Shown piece by piece: positions 33,463 through 40,855 of a stretch of 49,037 bases of DNA. Source of the stretch: Pseudoalteromonas sp. HM-SA03 (lineage in GTDB: Bacteria; Pseudomonadota; Gammaproteobacteria; Enterobacterales; Alteromonadaceae). The notes beneath the pieces were generated by a model. That model was not told where the DNA came from. It was given only the letters and a program-made list of their open reading frames with translations, and did no database searches. Within the stretch, counting starts at the first letter, position 1, and each line of letters begins with the position of its first letter. A program made the position numbers and the translations under genes. The stretch covers positions 86,683-135,719 of the forward strand of contig NZ_NSDG01000028.1 of NCBI RefSeq assembly GCF_002289345.1. Direction: 5' to 3'.

Positions 33463-34155
33463 TTACAGCTGGTTTAGGTACGTCAGCATTTTCTCAGCGA
33501 CAAGTTCAGAGCTTGCTGGATTTTGTCCTGTAAACAGTAAGCCATCTCTAACAGCAAACACATTCCAATCATCGACTTTCTGGAAATCAGCACCTCGTTT
33601 AACCAGCTCATCTTCTAATAAAAATGGTACAACATCAGTCAGCCCGACGGCCGCCTCTTCGCTATTCGTAAAGCCAGACACCACTTTGCCTTTTACCAGA
33701 TACTTACCCGACGTGGTTTTTACATCCATCAGCACAGCGGTTGCATGGCATACCGTACCAACCGGTTTATCTGCAGCTAAAAAGGCACTGATCAATTGGA
33801 TTGAATTGGTATCTGTTGCTAAATCCCATAATGGTCCGTGACCGCCAGGATAAAACACAGCGTCAAAATCTGCCGCGTTCACCTCTGCTAGTGGCAGCGT
33901 ATTTGCCACCCGCTCCTGCGTTTTTTGATCATCAAAATAGCGTTTCGTACTGTCGGTTTGGAAGTCAGGCTGTTCGCTTTTTGGGTCAATTGGCGGCTGA
34001 TCACCTTTTGGTGAAGCAAGCGTTACTTCTGCCCCAGCATCCACAAAGGCATAATAGGGAGCGGCAAACTCTTCAATCCAAAACCCTGTTTTCTCACCTG
34101 TATTGCCAAGTTCTGCATGTGACGTTAGCACCATTAAAATTTTCTTTGCTGTCAT
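33463..34155 (-). CDS. DJ-1/PfpI superfamily protein (Hsp31-like)
   Basis: The start at ATG 34155 is favoured over an upstream TTG because GAGAGG lies eight bases before it. The 230-residue product has the nucleophile elbow GTVCHATAVL and the preceding YPGGHGPLWDL loop, typical of type 1 glutamine amidotransferase-like/DJ-1 proteins. The N-terminal block (TSHAELGNTGEKTGFWIEE) is that of the larger Hsp31/glyoxalase III-like subgroup. Such proteins remove methylglyoxal or repair glycated molecules. It is the first gene of the operon, next to the divergent LysR gene. Confidence 0.9.
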   Translation of the reverse strand: MTAKKILMVLTSHAELGNTGEKTGFWIEEFAAPYYAFVDAGAEVTLASPKGDQPPIDPKSEQPDFQTDSTKRYFDDQKTQERVANTLPLAEVNAADFDAVFYPGGHGPLWDLATDTNSIQLISAFLAADKPVGTVCHATAVLMDVKTTSGKYLVKGKVVSGFTNSEEAAVGLTDVVPFLLEDELVKRGADFQKVDDWNVFAVRDGLLFTGQNPASSELVAEKMLTYLNQL

Positions 34156-34313
34156 CAAAATTACCTCTCATTCTTTCTTAAAACTTCAGGCTGTTTAGCC
34201 TGCGGATAAATATCAAAGTATGAGCTTAAGGCTAGTTAAACAATGCAGACAAAAGCTAACTCTTTGTTCAAACAATTGATACAATCAATTTGTCAAAGTC
34301 GATGGAGTGGTGC

Positions 34314-35219
34314 GTGGATATTTCGTTTGAGCAACTCAAAAGCATGGTTGTCTTTGCCCAAATTATCGAGCAAGGCACTTTAAGTGGCGCCGCTAGGCAT
34401 TTAAACTTGTCTCGTGCAGTGGTGAGTTATCATGTCAAAAAACTGGAGTCACAGTTAGGCATAAAATTGCTCAATCGCTCGACCCGCACCATTTCACTTA
34501 CAGAGGCAGGCCGCGAATATTATCAGCGCTGCCGTGTGATTGCAGAGCAAGCCTTTGCTGCAAACCAGCAAATTGAGAATTTAAAGAAAGAGCCTATCGG
34601 CCTAATCAAGCTTACCTGCCCTGTGAATGTTGGCCTGCAAACCATAGTGCCTGCACTCAATGAATTTAGAGCTATGTATCCAAAAATTCAGCTCGATATC
34701 ATGCTTACAGATGAAGTCGTCAATATCATCAAAGAAGGGATTGATCTGGCCATTCGAGGTGCCCCACTTCCCGATTCAGGTTTGCAAGCCAGTAAACTTT
34801 CGGTGCTAGAAACCTGCCTATGCGCATCGCCAGACTATTTGCAAAAGTATGGTGTCCCCAGACATCCCACCGATCTCTACCAGCATCAATGGGTGATTTA
34901 CAAGCTGACATCGGGGGCGCTCACATTGAGTAAAGGGGCTCGGGCTTATAGCATCACGATGAAAGGCGATATAAGCACCAACAATGCCGCCGCTCGCACC
35001 GCTTTTGTTGAGGGAGGTCACGGTCTTGGACGAATTCCGACTTACGATGCGTTACCAAAAATACAGGCCGGTACTTTAGTGCCAGTATTAGAAGATTACA
35101 CGCTGCCAGACATACATGTTTATGGCGTTTTCCCAGAAGGCAATGCCAACTCTAAAAAAGTGCGACTACTGCTCGATTTTCTACAAGGGTATTTTCAGCG
35201 CCAATTGGTTGAAGCGTAA
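34314..35219 (+). CDS. LysR-family transcriptional regulator
   Basis: Three in-frame starts exist: TTG 34290, ATG 34302 and GTG 34314. The GTG is preferred because GGAG is six bases upstream and the protein then begins DISFEQLKSMVVFAQ, the usual LysR start. The winged HTH runs through residues 1-60 (TLSGAARHLNLSRAVVSYHVKKLE); the effector domain follows. It is divergent from the PfpI/CurA/GST operon across about 160 bp, so it is the likely redox- or electrophile-responsive regulator of that operon. Confidence 0.9.
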   Translation: MDISFEQLKSMVVFAQIIEQGTLSGAARHLNLSRAVVSYHVKKLESQLGIKLLNRSTRTISLTEAGREYYQRCRVIAEQAFAANQQIENLKKEPIGLIKLTCPVNVGLQTIVPALNEFRAMYPKIQLDIMLTDEVVNIIKEGIDLAIRGAPLPDSGLQASKLSVLETCLCASPDYLQKYGVPRHPTDLYQHQWVIYKLTSGALTLSKGARAYSITMKGDISTNNAAARTAFVEGGHGLGRIPTYDALPKIQAGTLVPVLEDYTLPDIHVYGVFPEGNANSKKVRLLLDFLQGYFQRQLVEA

Positions 35220-35243
35220 GCCTCAACCAATTGCATATTTAGC

Positions 35244-35813
35244 CTAATAACTTTCAGCGGGTTTAAGTCCGTAGCGCTTTCCCAATTTGATGAGTCTGGG
35301 CTCTGCTACGCTTGGTTTTACCGTCAATACTTGGATAGGTAAATCATCTCCAACCTGCAACTTGTCATAAAAATCCTTGTTATCCAGAATAAACTCACCT
35401 TCACGACTGCCCTGAAATTGATAGCTGTACTCAACGAAATAGAAAGTCTCCTGATGCTCCACTTCTCGGTCATACTCGTCCCGGTGAACATACGTATTAG
35501 ATTCAATTCTTTTGTTAGTAATGGTGCCGAAAAGGTGTTTACCAAACTCTTTCGTCAATTCTTTTTCGTAGTAGTAGCGAATACTTGATGGCAGGGAAAA
35601 AGCGGACATTCCAAGAGGTATCAAGATAAATATAGCGCCAAAAATAACAGCCCCAATACCTGCACCGTATTGCTCAGTTACCCCAATGTAAATAATGAAT
35701 CCACCAACAATATAAAACGGAATGCCAACGGAGATAAAACCCAAATGCTTGCCAATTGCAGCAAACAAAAACTTCAGCTTTGTAGAGAGTGATAACGATT
35801 TTTCCTTGGTCAT
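35244..35813 (-). CDS. Membrane protein, DUF3592-like
   Basis: The 189-residue protein has two membrane helices (about residues 24-43 FISVGIPFYIVGGFIIYIG and 49-72 GAGIGAVIFGAIFILIPLGMSAF). A soluble C-terminal beta domain follows (GTITNKRIESNTYVH, YFVEYSYQFQGSREGEF, LQVGDDLPIQVLTVKPSVAEP). The last segment, with a short strand ending at a V-x-P-x-x-x-R-L block, is characteristic of DUF3592 proteins. The function is unknown. The gene is monocistronic and convergent with the LysR gene. Confidence 0.72.
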   Translation of the reverse strand: MTKEKSLSLSTKLKFLFAAIGKHLGFISVGIPFYIVGGFIIYIGVTEQYGAGIGAVIFGAIFILIPLGMSAFSLPSSIRYYYEKELTKEFGKHLFGTITNKRIESNTYVHRDEYDREVEHQETFYFVEYSYQFQGSREGEFILDNKDFYDKLQVGDDLPIQVLTVKPSVAEPRLIKLGKRYGLKPAESY

Positions 35814-35960
35814 AACAGACTATGCTCCTTGCATAAGATTTATACTGCCATGATAATAAAATATTTAGCCCTTTTGGTCGAGCAGTACCTCAGCTGCAGG
35901 ATGAGATACTAATGTAAAGTGACCACACGATGATGAATAGGGATATGCAAGGAGGCTTTC

Positions 35961-36392
35961 ATGAAATATTTAGCACTTATAGCAACGATCAGCATAAGTA
36001 ATTTAGCGGCGGCACAAGACGAAGTAGCAGCAAAGTGGCAACTGGGGCAATACTCTGTATTCATTGATGAAAAATGTGTCATTACCGTTTCAACCCCTTC
36101 TTCAAAAGAGATAATAACAAACGGTTTCCATAACGATAAAGCCTGCAAAGTCGCCTATCTAGCCCAAACCAACATTCCCAACGCTTACGTGATAGGCGGG
36201 GGACATATTCTTATCGTCGAACAGCAAACTATCCAACAGAAGAGTTGCAGACGTGTATCAAAAGCGCTTTATTTACCAACCGATGGTCATGCCGCATTGA
36301 GCACCACTCAAATAGAAAGCGGCAACTGCGACGGCCATATAGAGCCAAACGGAGCGATGTATTTAATTTCAGCTCTGCAAAACCCAATTTAA
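35961..36392 (+). CDS. Small exported protein of unknown function (143 aa)
   Basis: A signal peptide (MKYLALIATISISNLAAA, cleavage before QDE) precedes about 125 residues. An AAGGAGG-type ribosome-binding site is eight bases upstream. Four cysteines (EKCVITV, DKACKVAY, KSCRRVS, SGNCDGHI) suggest two disulfides in a small beta-rich periplasmic or secreted domain. I do not recognise the family. It is convergent with the LytTR gene with only 14 bp between stop codons. Confidence 0.72.
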   Translation: MKYLALIATISISNLAAAQDEVAAKWQLGQYSVFIDEKCVITVSTPSSKEIITNGFHNDKACKVAYLAQTNIPNAYVIGGGHILIVEQQTIQQKSCRRVSKALYLPTDGHAALSTTQIESGNCDGHIEPNGAMYLISALQNPI

Positions 36393-36406
36393 AAGAGCTG
36401 CAGCGT

Positions 36407-37930
36407 TTAAGGTTTAGTAGACGCTTTAAGCGTCGCTCTAACCGACGAGACAAGCCGACGACTGACGGGAACACTTGCTCCATTGGTTAATTTCAAGTTG
36501 CTTTGATTATTATCACTTTCTAATGACACCACTTCATTTAGATTAGTTAAATAAGAACGATGTGTTTTTACAAAAATAGAGGGCAAAGTAAGTTCGAGTT
36601 GTTTTAGTGAACCTGTAAACAGCTTCTGCGTGGTATCTTTCATGTGCAGCTCAACGTAGTCCCCTGCGGATTTGCAAAACGCGATATCCGTGAGCACAAC
36701 ATAGTCAGTTTTACCTGCAATACTGACTTCCAACTTAGAAGGAGATTGAAGTTGTTTGTTCTGCGCGAGTTTAAACTCAAGCTTGGCAATATGAGCTTGA
36801 TCGCTACTCAACTGTACTTGCTGAGCACGATACTCTTTAGCTTGACGAATGAAAAGGTAGACTAGCAAGACTGCAATGATCACAAAGTGAGTAATTTCGT
36901 GGAAGCTTGATGCAACAAAGAGTACGGTTGCAGCCACCAATAACTGCACCACAAACCAAGCCGCCAAATTATTGTTTTTGGCACGTCGCCAACAATAGCC
37001 TAGCTGAACTAAGCTAACGAGTAATGGCACAAAGACTCCGGCAGTGGTTTTAGCATCAAAACCTGGCGCAAAAATAATAACAATAAGCGTGACAGTAGTA
37101 CCAATATAAATCCAGTGAAGCGCGTGCTTTTTTGCAACTTTTAAGGAGCTATATACAAGCAACAAAGTGCCAAATAAAAACGACAACGCCGTCACAGTCA
37201 ACAATCGAATATCATGCCATACATAGCCATAGTCAACTAACCCTCGCGATATTTCAGCACTGAGCTGCATTGCCGCAAGCAGGCACAGTGCGGAAAATAT
37301 CCGAACGCTTGTATTGCCATAACGACCAAAGCTCAGACTTATAAAGTACAACGCGCCCAACAAAAAGGCACCAACCAAAATCAGGCCCAAGCCACTAAAT
37401 GATTGAATATACTGCTTAGGATCGCCAAATTGCCCTAGTCCAATAAAATGAATTGGGTATCCTAATGAAATAAGGCTATGTTGTGCAGACAGACCAAACA
37501 CCAGTTGATTGCTTTTCTTTATAAGTGAGTCTGGCAAATAAAATACGCTGTCCATTTTGCCTATTTGCTCAGTTTTATCTACGGCAGGAAAACCGCTGCT
37601 CCCCACCTTACTACCATTTAAAAAGACTTCGCTTGATGTTTTAGCAAATAAATACAACCCTACGGGCCTTGGTATTGAGGCTAATTTCGCTCGCTCAAAT
37701 TCGATTAACACCCAAACAGCCTGATTTTGCGGATCAACCTCAGATAACTTCGCTCGGTGACATTGCGGCTCAGTAAACTGTGGAATTTCTTTTGGCGAGA
37801 CTGACCACGGGCAAACCGTCACGGCTTGCTCATAAGAAAATGGCAACAAAGGTTGACTGGCATAAGCCTTACCTAGAGCGCCCGAGCAACACACAGCCAT
37901 CACTAAATAAAGTACAAGATTAATATTCAC
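36407..37930 (-). CDS. Membrane-anchored LytTR transcriptional regulator with 7TM sensor
   Basis: This 507-residue protein begins with a signal peptide/TM (VLYLVMAVCCSGALGKAYA). A periplasmic galactose-binding-like sensor follows (about 25-170, similar to 7TMR-DISM extracellular domains). About seven membrane helices (180-370) and a coiled coil (HIAKLEFKLAQNKQL) come next. The C-terminal LytTR DNA-binding domain (about 400-495) includes FCKSAGDYVELHMKDTTQK and FVKTHRSYLTNLNEV. Such proteins carry an extracellular signal directly to DNA without a phosphorelay. The gene is divergent from a secreted S33-type hydrolase across about 145 bp, so it may control that gene and itself. The upstream signal is unknown. 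Confidence 0.88.
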   Translation of the reverse strand: MNINLVLYLVMAVCCSGALGKAYASQPLLPFSYEQAVTVCPWSVSPKEIPQFTEPQCHRAKLSEVDPQNQAVWVLIEFERAKLASIPRPVGLYLFAKTSSEVFLNGSKVGSSGFPAVDKTEQIGKMDSVFYLPDSLIKKSNQLVFGLSAQHSLISLGYPIHFIGLGQFGDPKQYIQSFSGLGLILVGAFLLGALYFISLSFGRYGNTSVRIFSALCLLAAMQLSAEISRGLVDYGYVWHDIRLLTVTALSFLFGTLLLVYSSLKVAKKHALHWIYIGTTVTLIVIIFAPGFDAKTTAGVFVPLLVSLVQLGYCWRRAKNNNLAAWFVVQLLVAATVLFVASSFHEITHFVIIAVLLVYLFIRQAKEYRAQQVQLSSDQAHIAKLEFKLAQNKQLQSPSKLEVSIAGKTDYVVLTDIAFCKSAGDYVELHMKDTTQKLFTGSLKQLELTLPSIFVKTHRSYLTNLNEVVSLESDNNQSNLKLTNGASVPVSRRLVSSVRATLKASTKP

Positions 37931-38076
37931 ACTCTACCGCTTTTCCTTTTACCGTTCGTCGGCTTTTTACTACCGCTGAGCCTACAAGCCAATAAATATC
38001 GGCCTCTCATAGAAGTTCACTACCCCATAAAGTTGCCATGGTATTCAATAACAACAAACTATTAAGGAGTAATACT

Positions 38077-39549
38077 ATGCGATCAACACACACATTAATA
38101 GCCGCGTTAAGCTTATTCACTTGCTTATGCGTAAGCGCAGAGAAAGGCTGCGATAAGCCAGTGCTGTACAGCAATGAGCAACAAATCGAGTTTCAAGCCA
38201 ACAGCGGAGAAACAACGGATGCCATAACTGGGCACCTCTGGGTGCCTGAAAACAGGAATAACCCCAACAGCAACAAAATTAGAATTAACTATGTGCGCTT
38301 TCCTGCAACCGGCAGCAATAAAGGTTCCCCTATCGTATATTTATCTGGTGGCCCCGGCGGTTCAGGGATCGCGACTGCCAAGTGGCGAAGATTTCCGTTA
38401 TTTCAAGCGCTAAGAGAGTTTGGTGATGTTATTGCGCTAGACCAAAGAGGTACGGGGCAGTCAGAGCAGGCTACTCCTTGCGTGTCTAGTGAACGCATTG
38501 CGCTTAATTCTGTTACCACTGAAGCGCAAATTGCAGACCGTTACCGCAAAGCCGCATTACAATGCTTTACTCAATGGAAGTCTCAAGATATTGATATATA
38601 TGGTTATAATACCGAGCAGAATGCGCTAGATATAAACGACTTACGAAAACACCTAAAAGCTGACAAAGTATCACTTTGGGGGATCTCTTACGGCAGCCAT
38701 CTGGCACTCAGTGCCATAAAAGCGATGCCAGCGCATCTTGACAAAGTAATTATCGCTAGTGCTGAAGGGCTCAATCAGACCGTTAAACTACCTCACCAAA
38801 CCGATCAATACTTTGAAAGAGTTCAAGGAATTATCAATCAGCAAGCACTTAAACAACAAGTTTCGGATCTACCCGCTTTGATGCGCCGAGTGCACAGTAA
38901 ACTTGAGCAACAGCCTATTGCACTTCAAATTACACAAAAAGACGGCTCAAAAACCCCCATGTTATTTCAAAAGCATCATATTCAGTCGTTAGCTAGCATG
39001 ATGATTGCCGATCCTAACCAATATCTTGCCATGCTAATTCACGTTTATTTAGGTTTAGATAACGGCAATATCGAGCTGTTAAAGCATGTTTTGCAGCGTG
39101 GAATGTTTACCGATGAGCCCATTACATTCAAATTGATGCCGCTGGCGATGGATGTCGCTTCAGGGATCACCGCTAAACGCCTTGCAAAAGTGACAACCCA
39201 ATCGCCAACAGCCTTGCTTGGCGACAAGCTTAACTTTCCAATGCCAACACTGCACTTGATAGATAAAAAACTAGATTTAAGTGATGATTTTAGAGCCGCT
39301 CCCCTATCCAACATCCCAACTTTAGTGTTTACAGGGAGTCTAGACGGTAGAACGTATCCAGAAGAACAACTTGAAGCTGTGAGAGGACTTACAAATTTGA
39401 CCCAGATTATGGTCAACAATGCGGGCCACAACCTTTATACAAGCTCCCCCTTGGTGCTCGCCAGAATGCAAACATTCTTAAGCGGAAAACCCGTCAGCGC
39501 AGAAGCAATCCAACTACCGCTACCAAAACTTGCGCTGTCAGCACCGTAA
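38077..39549 (+). CDS. Secreted S33-type alpha/beta hydrolase (tripeptidyl-aminopeptidase-like)
   Basis: An ATG at 38038 is in frame, but the start is at 38077, where AAGGAG lies about seven bases upstream and a signal peptide follows (THTLIAALSLFTCLCVSA). The 490-residue product has the oxyanion stretch YLSGGPGGSG, then DQRGTGQSE and the nucleophile elbow GISYGSH (S204). A C-terminal TAP-like half contains LVFTGSLDGRTYPEE (acid) and NAGHNLY (His). This architecture is that of peptidase family S33 (proline iminopeptidase/tripeptidyl aminopeptidase). It may process peptides outside the inner membrane. Its expression may be controlled by the divergent LytTR regulator. Confidence 0.9.
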   Translation: MRSTHTLIAALSLFTCLCVSAEKGCDKPVLYSNEQQIEFQANSGETTDAITGHLWVPENRNNPNSNKIRINYVRFPATGSNKGSPIVYLSGGPGGSGIATAKWRRFPLFQALREFGDVIALDQRGTGQSEQATPCVSSERIALNSVTTEAQIADRYRKAALQCFTQWKSQDIDIYGYNTEQNALDINDLRKHLKADKVSLWGISYGSHLALSAIKAMPAHLDKVIIASAEGLNQTVKLPHQTDQYFERVQGIINQQALKQQVSDLPALMRRVHSKLEQQPIALQITQKDGSKTPMLFQKHHIQSLASMMIADPNQYLAMLIHVYLGLDNGNIELLKHVLQRGMFTDEPITFKLMPLAMDVASGITAKRLAKVTTQSPTALLGDKLNFPMPTLHLIDKKLDLSDDFRAAPLSNIPTLVFTGSLDGRTYPEEQLEAVRGLTNLTQIMVNNAGHNLYTSSPLVLARMQTFLSGKPVSAEAIQLPLPKLALSAP

Positions 39550-39562
39550 TTCGAAAAAACGA

Positions 39563-39596
39563 CTCAAAATGAATTGAAAAAGCAATTCACTTTGAG
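39563..39596 (+). terminator. Hairpin after the S33-type hydrolase gene
   Basis: CTCAAAATGAATTG and CAATTCACTTTGAG form a 14-bp stem with one mismatch around a six-base loop, 14 bases after the stop codon. There is no T-run. Confidence 0.55.
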
Positions 39597-39676
39597 CGTG
39601 CAATCATCAACAAAGTTGTTGATAGCCTAAAAGCTTGGGTATAATTAGGCTTTTGGCCTCTTCCAACCATAGCATT

Positions 39677-39985
39677 ATGAAAAAGCTCTCAAAAGTACAA
39701 GAAAAACAACAAGCCTTGGTACTGACCATTGCAGACAAACTCGAAGAACAAGCTCGTGCAGAAATTCCCGGCATGGTGCAATGTTGGTTTGATGTGGAAT
39801 ATCACTTGTTCCCCGGCTCATTAATACTCTTTTTCCAATTTGAGAATGAACAAGCATTGGAAACCGCAAAGCCAGACCTTCTTAAATGGCAAAAGCGTTT
39901 AAGCGCCGCCATGCTGAAAAAAGGGGTGATTTTAAAGGATATGCGTAAACATTTAACCTTTACTTTGCTTGGTCCTGAAGACTGA
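39677..39985 (+). CDS. Conserved-type cytosolic protein of unknown function (102 aa)
   Basis: The start at ATG 39677 gives KKLSKVQEKQQALVLTIADK, a helical N-terminus; the upstream in-frame extension to 39635 is not protein-like. Motifs RAEIPGMVQCWFDVEYHLFP and GSLILFFQFENEQALE suggest a small alpha/beta fold, with a basic C-terminus (KGVILKDMRKHLTF). No catalytic or DNA-binding motif is clear. The ribosome-binding site is weak. The gene stands just ahead of the pilus locus but has its own spacing of 162 bp from it. Confidence 0.65.
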   Translation: MKKLSKVQEKQQALVLTIADKLEEQARAEIPGMVQCWFDVEYHLFPGSLILFFQFENEQALETAKPDLLKWQKRLSAAMLKKGVILKDMRKHLTFTLLGPED

Positions 39986-40147
39986 AGCAATGTAGGTTTA
40001 TTCGCGTTTGTGAAAAATTGTCACTCTTCTAATTTCAACCATACTATTTGGTTATTATTAAAAAAAGCGTATATGTTACCCTTGTAATACCAAATAGTCT
40101 GGGTATCGTATAGCGGAAATTTTGGTCTTCTCAACGTTGGAGTTTGA

Positions 40148-40843
40148 ATGCGTATATTGTTGTTATTGCTGTTTTGTTTAGCAGCTCCGGCTTTGGCTTA
40201 CCAAGTACAACCTATGATTGTCGACCTCTCGTCACATGGTAAAAAGTCACTCGTGACCTACCGCCTCCAAAACCCAAGTGACAACCCTTTACCCATCGAG
40301 ATAGAAGTACTTAAACGTACTTTTGACGAGCACCAAAAAGAAGTGCTGGTTAGCGCCGAAGAAGACTTTATTGTGCTGCCTCCGCAAGTGGAAGTACCGG
40401 CAAAAAGCTATCAAGTATTCAGAGCGAAGTACCTAGGCTCGCCCGAACTCAAACAAACACAGTCTTATCGCATTGTCTTCAAACAACTGCCACTTCCCGG
40501 AGAAGATGAAGCATCTGGCGTTAAAATGGTATTTAACTTTGCCACTTTAGTGTTTGTTAGTCCGGATGGTGTTCAATCGCAAATAAACAGCGCGCTGCAA
40601 TGTGAGAAGCTAACCGACTGTACACTCACCCTAAGCAACCAAGGTGACCGAGTACTGGACTTATCGCAGTTTGAATACCGTTTCCACGATGGCGCAACGG
40701 TCATAGATTGGGTGAAGTTTCAGTCAGTTACTGCGGGCCGTTTTATAATGCCACATCACACTATGGTGATAAATTTGCAGCCAGTGCTCAATGACAAGCC
40801 GAGTAAAACAGTAGAGCTTATCAATCTACTGGTTTCTAAGTAA
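40148..40843 (+). CDS. Periplasmic pilus chaperone (PapD-like)
   Basis: A signal peptide (MRILLLLLFCLAAPALA) is followed by two Ig-like domains typical of pilus chaperones: the first with VQPMIVDLSSHGKKSLVTYR and a G1-strand-like block VKMVFNFATLVFVSP, the second with CEKLTDCTLTLSNQGDRVLDL. The length (231) and the position just upstream of an usher support the call. It should hold the pilin subunits in the periplasm and pass them to the usher by donor-strand complementation. It is the first gene of the pilus cluster; the next begins 12 bp downstream. Confidence 0.9.
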   Translation: MRILLLLLFCLAAPALAYQVQPMIVDLSSHGKKSLVTYRLQNPSDNPLPIEIEVLKRTFDEHQKEVLVSAEEDFIVLPPQVEVPAKSYQVFRAKYLGSPELKQTQSYRIVFKQLPLPGEDEASGVKMVFNFATLVFVSPDGVQSQINSALQCEKLTDCTLTLSNQGDRVLDLSQFEYRFHDGATVIDWVKFQSVTAGRFIMPHHTMVINLQPVLNDKPSKTVELINLLVSK

Positions 40844-40855
40844 AAAAATAGCTAG

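Noticed and set aside
33801..34181. Plus-strand 126-codon frame opposite the DJ-1/PfpI gene
   Set aside because: Antisense shadow of a gene with clear family motifs.
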